Source: Chara braunii
Taxonomy: Eukaryota; Streptophyta; Charophyceae; Charales; Characeae
Length of the DNA: 24,722 nt
Direction of reading: 5' to 3'
Assembly: GCA_003427395.1 (NCBI GenBank)
Contig: BFEA01000168.1
Location: 116,086 to 140,807, forward strand
Both the position numbers and the translations under genes were made by a program. The first letter of the stretch is position 1. Each line of letters starts with the position of its first letter. This document shows positions 16,868 through 24,722 of this stretch, in pieces. The notes beneath the pieces were generated by a model. It saw only the letters and a program-made list of their open reading frames with translations, was not told the DNA's origin and ran no database searches.

Positions 16868-19800
16868 ATCTGAACCGGTACATTATGGAGTGAGAGAAAA
16901 ACTGATCAGCACACAAGTGTAACTAACTTACATATGCACATAGGCTATAAAGGCAGCAAGATCTAACCGGTACATCATCAAATGGGAGAAGAACTGAACT
17001 GCACAACTTACACTAGAGCGTGCACATGTGTGAAGCTATGAAAGCAACTAGGTAGAACCGGCACATCACCAAGTGAAGGAATAATTGAACTGCACAACCT
17101 AGACTAACACATACATATGTGCGAAGCTATGGGCGCAACTAGGAAGAAACGACACATCACCAAGGAGAGAGAGAACTGAACTGCACAACTTAGGCTAGAG
17201 CGTGCACATGTGTGAAGCTATGGAAGCGACTAGGAAGAAACAACACATCACCAAGTGAAGAAAGAACTGAACTGCACAACTTAGCCTAAAGCATACACAT
17301 GTGTGAAGCTATGGACCCAACTAGGAAGAACCGACACATCACCAAGTAGAGAAAGAACTGCACTGCACAACTTAACCTAAAGCATACACATGTGTGAAGC
17401 TATGGAAGCAACTATGAAGAACCGGCACATCACCAAGTAGAGAAAGAATTGAACTACACAACTTAAACTAGAGCATGCACATGTGTGAAGCTATGGAAGC
17501 CACTAGGAAGAACCGACACATCCCCAAGTGAAGGAAAGATTGAACTTGCAGCAAAGATCCCACAACACACACATATATGAGCCATGGAACAACTAGGGAG
17601 GAACTGCCACATCACCAAGTGAAGGCAACACTGAACTGCAACAAAGAACCTACAACACACACATACATAAGCCATGGAACAACTAGGAAGGAACCGCCAC
17701 ATCACTAAGTGAAGGAAAGACTGAACTTGCACCAAAGAACCTACTGCACATACATACATGGGCTATGGAAGAACTAGGAAGGAACTGTCACATCACCAAG
17801 TGAAGGAAAGACTAAATTGCAACAAAGAACCTTCAACGCACAAATACATGAGCCATGGAGCAACTAGGGAGGAACCGCCACATCACCAAGTGAAGGAAAG
17901 ACTGAACTTGCACCAAAGAACCTACAACACATACAAACATGAGCCATAGAGCAAGTAGGAAAGAACCGCCACATCTCCAAGTGAAGGGAAGATTGATCTG
18001 CAACGAAGAACCTACAACACATACATACATGAGCTATAGAGCAACTGGGAAGAAACCACCACATCACCAAGTGAACAAAAGACTGAACTTGCACCAAAGA
18101 ACCTACACCACGTACATACATGAGCTATAGAACAACTAGGAAGGAACCGCCACATCACCAACTGAACTTGCACCAAAGAACCTACTGCACATACACACAT
18201 GAGCTATAGAGCAACTAAGAAGGAACCGCCACATCACCAAGTGAAGGAAAGATTGAACTTGCACCAAAGAACCTACAAAACATACATACATNACTAAGAA
18301 GGAACCGCCACATCACCAAGTGAAGGAAAGATTGAACTTGCACCAAAGAACCTACAAAACATACATACATGAGCTATAGAGCAACTAGGAAGGAACTGCC
18401 ACATCACCAAGTGAAGGAAAGACTAAACTGCAGCGAAGAACCTTCAGCACATACATACATGAGCTATAGAGCAACTAGGAAGGAACCGCCGCATAACCAA
18501 GTGAAGGAAAGACTGAACTTGCACCAAAGATCCCACAACACATACATACATGAGCTATAGAGCAACTAGGAAGGAATCACCACATCACCAAGTGAAGGAA
18601 AGACTGATCTGCAGCAAAAAACCTACATCACACACATATATGAGCCATAGAACACCTAGAAAGGAACCGCCATATCACCAAGTGAGGGAAAAACTAAACT
18701 TGCACCAAAGAACCTACAACACATACATCCATGAACTATAAAGCAACTAGGAAGGAACCGCCACATAACCAAGTGAAGGAAAGACTGAACTTGCACCAAA
18801 GAACCTACAACACATACATACATGAGTTATAGAGCAACTAGGAAGGAACCGCCACATCACCAAGTAAAGGAAAGACTGAACTGCAGCAAAGTACCTACAA
18901 CACACACATACATGAGCCATAGAACAACTAGGAAGGAACCGCCACATCACCAAGTGAAGGACAGACTGAACTTGCACCAAAGAACCTACAACACATAAAT
19001 ACATGAGCTATAGAGCAACTAGGAAGGAACCGCCACATCACCAAGTGAAGGAAAGACTGAACATGCACCAGAGAACCTACAGCACATACATACATGAGCT
19101 ATAGATCAACTAGGAAGGAACCGCCACATCACCAAGTGAAGGAAAGACTGAACTGCAGCAAATAACCTACAAAACACACATAGATGAGCCATAGAGCAAC
19201 TAGGAAGGAACCGCCACATCACCAAGTGAAGGAAAGACTGAAGTTGCACCAAAGAACCTACAGCACATACATACATGAGCTATGGAACAACTAGGAAGGA
19301 ACCGCCAAATCACCAAGTGAAGGAAAGACTGAACTTGAACCAAAGAACGCACAACACATACATACATGAGCTATAGAGCAACTAGGAAGGAACCGCCACG
19401 TCACCAAGTGAAGGAAAAACTGATCTGTAGCAAAGAACCTACAACACACACCTACATGAGCCATAACACAACTAGGAAGGAACCACCACATCACCCAAGT
19501 GAGGGAAAGACTGAACTTGCACCAAAGAACCTACAACACACACATACATGAGCTATAGAACAACTAGGAAGGAACCGCCACATTAGCAAGTGAAGGAAAG
19601 ACTGAACTTGCACCAAAGATCCCACAATATATACATACATGAGCTATAGAGCAACTACGAAGGAACCGCCACATCACCGAGTGAAGGAAAGACTGAACTT
19701 GCACCAAAAAACCTACGGCACATACATACATTTGGAACAACTAGGAAGGAACCGCCACATCACCAAGTGAAGGAAAGACTGAACTTGCACCAAAGAACCT

Positions 19801-20050
19801 ACAACACATACATACATGAGCTATTGAGCAACTAGGAAGGAACCGCCACATCACCAAGTGAAGGAAAGACTGAACTGCAACAAAAGATCCTACAGCACAC
19901 ACATACATGAGTCATAAAACAACTAGGAAGGAACCGCCACATCACCAAGTGAAGGAGAGACTGAACTTGCACAAAAGAACCTAGAGCACATACATACATG
20001 AGCTGTAGAGCAACTAGGAAGGAACCGCCACATCACAAAATGAGAGAAGG
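16868..20050. repeat. Minisatellite of 90-91 bp units, about 35 copies
   Basis: Each unit contains AACTAGGAAGGAACCGCCAC, then ATCACCAAGTGAAGGAAAGA, a CTGAACT(T)GCA-CAAAGAACCTAC block and ACATACATACATGAGC. Two zones can be told apart. In 16868-17530 the units carry GCACATGTGTGAAGCTATG. In 17530-20050 they carry ACATACATACATGAGCTATAG. In the second zone, units with TTGCACC and units with TGCAGC or TGCAACA tend to alternate, differing by one base in length. Outer units are more diverged than central ones, as expected for unequal exchange. The 91-bp period is not a multiple of three, so the array cannot encode a protein repeat. Confidence 0.93.
18214..18370. repeat. 78-bp exact duplicate around N (probable assembly join)
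   Basis: 18214-18291 and 18293-18370 are identical, separated by one N, and share private variants (GATTGAAC and CCTACAAAAC). This fits an unmerged contig overlap inside the minisatellite, so the true copy number here is uncertain. Confidence 0.85.
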
Positions 20051-20434
20051 GAGCTGCAGGTGAGTGAGACTTGCTCAAACACCTGTGTAGCTCTCATGAA
20101 AGCATCCAGCCTTGAATCGGCTCATTACAAGGTGGAGGAATGGACAATGTGGGAGACCTGAATCACCAAAGTGCCTCCATGAGCGAAAGTCAAGGTTACG
20201 ATTTACCCCCAAGTGGGGGAAGAGGTTGATCTTGAGGTGAGAGTGCATAGATCCCTCCCTCAAGCTAGGAAAGTCGTAGCCTAAAGTGGCGATTTGTCAG
20301 GGGGTGAAAGAAATATCCATCAAGGAGATACTACCAATGGAGGAACTACTTTTTATCTCCCTGAAGAAGGATCAGAAAATGATTGAGGAAGGAGGAGGAG
20401 AGGATGAAGAGTAAGTAACGAAGGAGAAAATAAA
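20051..20434. other. Spacer without a supported gene
   Basis: No coding signal. One perfect small hairpin, CCCCCAAGTGGGGG, lies near 20206-20219. Confidence 0.45.
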
Positions 20435-20561
20435 AGAAGAAGAAGAAGAAGAATAGGAAGAAGAAGAAGAAGAAGAAGAAGAAGAAGAAGAAGAAGAAAA
20501 AGAAGAAAAAAAAGAAGAAAAAAAATTCGAGGAAGGAGAAAAGAAGAAGAAGAAGAAGAAG
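20435..20561. repeat. (GAA)n repeat
   Basis: GAA triplets with short interruptions (ATAGG, AAAAAATTCGAGG) across about 127 bp. Confidence 0.95.
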
Positions 20562-21680
20562 CTCCTCCTTCTTGTTCCCACTGACCTCTCCTCTCTTTCT
20601 TTGGTGTTCGAAGACCAGTCTTGATGAAGCTCCTCCTTTCTTGCTTGGCTATGACTCTCTTCTCCCTCAAACCCTCATCTCCTTCCTTTCACCGTTTTTC
20701 CCGTCTATGGCAAGCTCCCACTCCCAAGGCTATGGAGTCCTCCCCTTTAGGAGGGCTGAATGGGTTCCTCCAATCCTCTCTCCCCGTCCCACAGCCTGGG
20801 GGCTATGGAAGATCACCCCCTTGAGTCTCCAATACTCACTCTAGCTCCAATGGCAGTTCCTACTAGCTCATAGTATGGGCACTCCTCATGCAAATGGGAG
20901 TGTGGCGGATTGCTCCCTCAGCTTATGTAGGCTGAAACCGGAGTACCGGCCATCCCATGAGCCTCCCCATGTGCCTCCAAGTGAACCGAGGTACCCCCAA
21001 GGCAAAATTTCACCACTAGGCCTCTCCGAGGGTACCTGGGCCTCATTTTGGCTAAGTACATGCTGTCCGAGTGGTTGGTACCAACCCGGATTGCCTCTTG
21101 GCCTCCTTCATCCTCCTTTTCTTTTTCAAATGCTGCCCCCTTGAGTCCAAATGTTGAACGGGCAACCTTACTTGGAGGAAAAATGCCTTTTTGAACCTTT
21201 TTCTTACTTTTCGCTGTTCCTACCTCATTTTGGGTAGGCCGAGATATTTTTCCAAGTCTCGGATCAATCTCATCCTTGGATCTGGCTGAGATCCAAGGCC
21301 AGCATAGTTCCGAGCTACCCCCAAGTGGTCCTTGCTTCAATTTTGAGCTCCTATGCTCACTTTTTCAATTTTTGGTGCATCTGGCCTTCTTTTTGGGCCA
21401 AATGCACAGTTTCAACATTTTCCTTCTTTTGTTTTTTTCCATTTTGGGTTGCCAACTCATTCCGGAGTTGGCTGTTTGAGCTGGCCCCACAAAAAATGGC
21501 CATATGCTGTCCACCATGAGATCTGATCTCAGATCCATGGGTCACAAAAAAAACGACTAACTCCTTTTTGCATTTTTGCCCAATTTTTGCTATTTTTAAA
21601 TCAGATATTGTTGAGATAATGCCCAAGGGCATTATCTCTACAATCCGGATTGCCCTCCACAAAATCTGGAGGGATGAGGT
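20562..21680. other. Non-coding palindrome-rich DNA, left part
   Basis: T/C-rich DNA without a supported gene; frames of up to 140 codons lack motifs. It holds many perfect inverted repeats: GGTTGGTACCAACC at 21073-21086; a 9-bp stem CCTTGGATC at 21274-21282 with 21290-21298; an 8-bp stem GCCAACTC at 21451-21458 with 21465-21472; a 12-bp stem at 21613-21624 with 21627-21638; CAATCCGGATTG at 21641-21652; and a 7-bp stem CCCTCCA at 21653-21659 with 21667-21673. Confidence 0.6.
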
Positions 21681-22390
21681 CACAGTAGGGACCTGCCAGT
21701 CCTTATTGTGCAAGTCCCAATAGGTCGGCACATTCTCCTCCACCCTTTTCTCCCCTTTTGTCTCATTCTCCCTCCTTTCTCTCCTATTTTTCTCTCCTTT
21801 TTCTTTTATTTCTGTTGTGACAAGTGTCCAACTACTGTGCACCCTTTTTCTAGGCCTTAGGATCTCAATCAAGGCCAGATTCATGGCCAGCAGTTGGTTG
21901 TTGCAACTCGGATTGCAAAAATGAAGCCCCCATGCTCATGGGGCTCCCGCCTGCCTCCGTTTTTCCAATTTTTAGCCCCCTTCTGCTCCGATTTTTCCTT
22001 AGCAGCTTATTTTTTGCATAGAGCCCATTAAGGCTTTATTTCCTCGTGCCTTGCTAGTCCAAGATATCTCGGACTGTTGGGCAGCCCCTCCTTTACTCCT
22101 TTTCTCTCATTTTTGCCTCCTATCACTCTCTCCTTAGGCTCTTTCAATTTTGCACTCGCAGTGGCTAATATTTTCCACCGTCAAGATTTTGATCTTGACG
22201 ACATTACTTGCTTGCACATTCTTCCTATTCTTGCTAGCTCATAGTTCCCTTGGGACTGCTTAAGTTCCCGTCATTCTCCCATGTCAGTTCCATTCTCTAG
22301 TCCCGACGGTGGTCTCGCCAGCGCATGTCCCAAATTTCGACTATTTTTATCTGGGCCCATTTAGGCCCCGGCATCCTTTCCGATGAAGTC
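21680..22390. repeat. Diverged tandem duplication, copy 1
   Basis: Matches 22952-23670 at an offset that drifts between about 1249 and 1278 bp. Shared blocks include ACAGTAGGGACCTGC (21682), CAAGTGTC (21821), the AGCC/GGCT hairpin near 22020, an AGTCC/GGACT hairpin (22056-22075), GCTAATATT plus a 9-bp stem CGTCAAGAT (22179-22200), and TCCCGACGGTGGTC (22301). No coding frame spans it. Confidence 0.7.
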
Positions 22391-22951
22391 TTATTTTATT
22401 TGGGGCTCCCTCATCCTCGACAGCCCCAATCCCTTCCTTCTCATGGGTCTCAAGTGCCGCGAATATTCTAGGCCGTGAGATCCACCATCTCGCAACCCCC
22501 ATTTACCGTCTTCATTTTGCCCAAACCCAAGACATTTTTTTTCTAGTGTCTTGGGCAAGCCAAGGCCCTTTCCCTTTTGGCCTAGGCATCCCCATGCAGT
22601 CCATTATTTCTAGGACTGCCATAATGGCCTTTTCCCTAGCCTCATGACCCCACAACAAGCCTCATATTGAAACAAAACGTAACGCCAACTCCCAAGCGCA
22701 TCCGGACTCAATATTCGCTCCGGATGCATCTAAAACATGTATTTTTCCTCCCCTATGTAATCCGTTGTATCTCGATTGCATGGGGCCTTGATTTTTCTTG
22801 ATTTTCTCTGCAAAATCAAGAGAAAATCAAGGTCCTTTGCAACCGTCATATCCCAGAATGTATCTAGTCATGAATGTATCTCCCCGAGTAACCGTTTTTT
22901 ATTGTTAAGGTTTTTTTCTCCGTTCTTTTCTTTTCTTTTTCCTCCGTTTTC
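22391..22951. other. Palindrome-rich spacer between the duplicated units
   Basis: Non-coding. It contains a 9-bp stem CCCAAGACA at 22526-22534 with 22547-22555, a 9-bp stem GCATCCGGA at 22698-22706 with 22719-22727, a 13-bp perfect stem CTTGATTTTCTCT at 22797-22809 with 22819-22831, and a third occurrence of the GCGAATATTCTAGGCCGT motif at 22459-22476 followed by a GAGAT/ATCTC hairpin. Confidence 0.6.
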
Positions 22952-23670
22952 GGACAGTAGGGACCTGCTAGTCCCTACTTGTGGCAGTCCCTACTGACGG
23001 TCAACTCACTCACTCCCTCTCACTCCTTTTGTCTTATTCTTCCACTTTTTTTTTCTTTTTCTTTTTCTTTTCTATTATGCCAAGTGTCAAGTAACCGTTA
23101 AGGCCTTTTCTGGGCCCTCCCTTTTAAATTTCGCCCTTCCTATGCCCAAGGTGCAGTCCGTTATATCTCGGACTGCAATTGAGGCTCCACCATGCCCATG
23201 GGAGCCTCCTCTTGCCTCTCTACTTTCCACATTGTGGTCCCTTTTGCTCTTATTTTCTCCCGGGAGCCTATTTTTCACATTGAGCCTCTCTAGGCTCTAT
23301 TTTCTTCAAGGTAGCTAATCCGAGATATTACGGATTGCTGCCATGCCTCCTCTCTTGCTTTTCTTTTGCTTTCCTTTCTGTTTTAGTCCTCCCGTTCGCC
23401 TCCACTAGTAGTGCTAATATTCTTGGCCGTCTAGATCTCGATCTTGACAGCATGTCTGCTTTTGGGCATCCTTCTCTTACGGCCCTTCATAACTTCGCCT
23501 TGGGACATCACAAGTCCCCGCCACTTGTCCCGCGCTAGTCCCCGCCACTTGTCCCGCCAGTGGTCCTGCCGGCACTTGTCCCGCCGGTGGTCCCACCACT
23601 ACTTGGCCCCAAAATGCCATTATTTTTACTTAGTCCCCTATGGTCCTCGACACCTTTCCTCGCGATGTCC
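22952..23670. repeat. Diverged tandem duplication, copy 2
   Basis: Counterpart of 21680-22390. Its hairpins include AGTAGGGAC (22956-22964) with 22971-22979, TGCAGTCCG (23152-23160) with 23169-23177, GAGGCTCC (23181-23188) with 23201-23208 around a CATG-CC-CATG centre, GAGCCT (23282-23287) with 23292-23297, AATCCG (23317-23322) with 23331-23336, and GTCTAGATC (23429-23437) with 23440-23448 (one mismatch). A short repeat of CCACTTGTCCCGCC follows near 23520-23600. Confidence 0.7.
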
Positions 23671-24357
23671 TGGTTTCTTCTGGCACTTTCTTCTCCATCA
23701 CCGCCTCATTCCTAGTCTCTTTCTATGTCCCGCGCATGCCGGTCTCTCCGATTGCAGCCCTTTACTTGGTTTGTGGCCCTTCGGCTCTTTCTATGCCACA
23801 TCCTAGTGGCTCCCTTGACCCGGGCTACGTTCTCACGTGTCGGTGCCTCACTTATTATTTTTCTCGACCTCCTCGACTCTTCTCTTCCTGCGGCACGCAG
23901 CCCAGAGCATTATTTTCCCCGGCGGTCCTCCTCCTTTCGGGAAGAAGGGCCGCCTTTACTATTTTTCTGCGGCCCTTCGCCGCTTGCCATTCTGCTAGTC
24001 CCTTCTTGGTCCAACGGTTCCGACGGCCCAGGGTATTCTCTGGGTCCCCAGGCGCCGACAATTCTGCTTTTGGCCTTCCATCCTTTCTATCTCTCTTGCC
24101 TCTGGTTTTCTCTGTTGTGCACAATTCTGCCATATATCATCTCTCAAGGGTCAGGACTTGTCTCGGGACCCACCGGTCCCAACACCGGGACAACCATCTG
24201 CACTTGTCATGTTGACGATTTGGCGGCTGCGTTGACAGCTGATGTCGCACTTGCTGATGTGGTCTACCTCCCACACATGCACACGCAGTCGCACAAACAA
24301 TCACCACTTGTCAATCTCTCTTTTTCTCTCAATCCCTCTTAGGTGGCCAGTCTCTGA
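23671..24357. other. Non-coding T/C-rich DNA
   Basis: Plus-strand frames of 191 and 205 codons overlap each other here. Both are rich in Ser, Pro, Leu and Phe with no domain or motif, which follows from the T/C-rich composition. I do not call either a gene. Confidence 0.5.
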
Positions 24358-24722
24358 GGAGGAGGAGGAGGAGGAGGAGGAGGAAGACGACACTGGGGTG
24401 GGTCGTCTTCCTCCTCCTCCCCATCGCCATCCTCCTCCTCCCCATCGCCATCTTCCTCATCCTCCTTTTCCCAATTGCCATCTTCTTCCTCCTCCTCCTC
24501 CTCCTCCTCCTCCTCCCATAGCCGATCTTTCTCCCCCTTCTCCTCCTCCTCCTCCTCTTCCTCCCCTCGCCATCCTCTAATTCCTCCTCCTACTCCTCAT
24601 CGCCATCTTCCTCCTCCTCCTCCTCCTCCCTATCGCCATCTTCCATCGCCATCTTCCTCCTCCTCCTTCCTCCTCTACTCCATCATCGTCATCTTCTTCC
24701 TCCTCCTCCCCCTCCTCCTCCT
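24358..24722. repeat. GGA/TCC minisatellite with long hairpin
   Basis: A (GGA)n run (about 24358-24385) is followed after 12 bases by its complement, then by TCC triplets interspersed with CCATCGCCATC blocks up to the window end. GGAGGAGGAGGAAGACGA at 24373-24390 pairs perfectly with 24403-24420. Confidence 0.92.

Noticed and set aside
16868-20050. CRISPR array or protein repeat
   Set aside because: Units are contiguous and wholly similar with no unique spacers, and the 90-91 bp periods do not keep a reading frame.
20621-20824. 67-codon plus-strand frame beginning with a signal-peptide-like stretch
   Set aside because: Short, no motif, overlaps another frame of equal quality in T/C-rich DNA.
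23640-24342. Plus-strand frames of 191 and 205 codons
   Set aside because: They overlap in different frames and show only the Ser/Pro/Leu bias expected from T/C-rich DNA; part lies in the tandem duplication, which is non-coding in its other copy.

Overview
This window looks like a repeat-filled, gene-poor stretch of a nuclear genome from the green plant lineage. I see no intact host gene, no tRNA or rRNA, and no bacterial features. The supporting signs are a Ty3/gypsy element with an initiator-Met-tRNA primer-binding site of the kind usual in streptophytes, a LINE tail ending in a stem-loop plus poly(A), a DUF659/BED-type hAT transposase relic, long plant-like minisatellites and single-N scaffold joins. 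The overall style is compatible with a charophyte alga such as Chara. That placement is an impression from memory of such elements, not the result of a search.

Layout. 1-385: flank without a supported gene. 386-841 and 923-3363 (minus strand): two LINE 3' ends lying head to tail. The larger keeps the ORF2 C-terminus, broken only by two in-frame TGA codons; both end in the same stem-loop followed by poly(A). 3364-4458: no gene. 4459-about 7090 (minus): a decayed Ty3/gypsy element with a Gly-rich gag-like stretch, RT with a mutated YLDD box, RNase H with a lost Asp and a truncated integrase. 7390-11758 (plus): a well-bounded Ty3/gypsy LTR element with two LTRs, TG...CA ends, PBS, PPT and a 4-bp target duplication, deleted for gag, protease and the start of RT. 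11885-12110: a diverged piece of a related LTR, running into a short satellite (12100-12850). 12860-13330: CAGA-rich DNA. 13448-13520: a compound microsatellite. 13624-15732 (minus): the hAT relic with BED finger and DUF659 core. 15736-16700: no gene. 16702-16812: GT/GA microsatellite. 16868-20050: a minisatellite of about 35 units of 90-91 bp. 20435-20561: GAA repeat. 20562-24350: non-coding, T/C-rich DNA dense in short perfect palindromes, including a diverged 1.25-1.28 kb tandem duplication (about 21680-22390 and 22952-23670). 24358-24722: GGA/TCC minisatellite.

Nothing here works together as a pathway. The region records layered transposon insertions, decay and satellite growth. The most interesting unexplained signal is the palindrome-rich region at 21-23.5 kb, where several hairpins sit at matching places in the two diverged copies and appear to keep pairing through paired substitutions. 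Two of the three N positions (11135 and 18292) are flanked by exact duplicates of 56 and 78 bp and are best read as unmerged contig overlaps, not biology.
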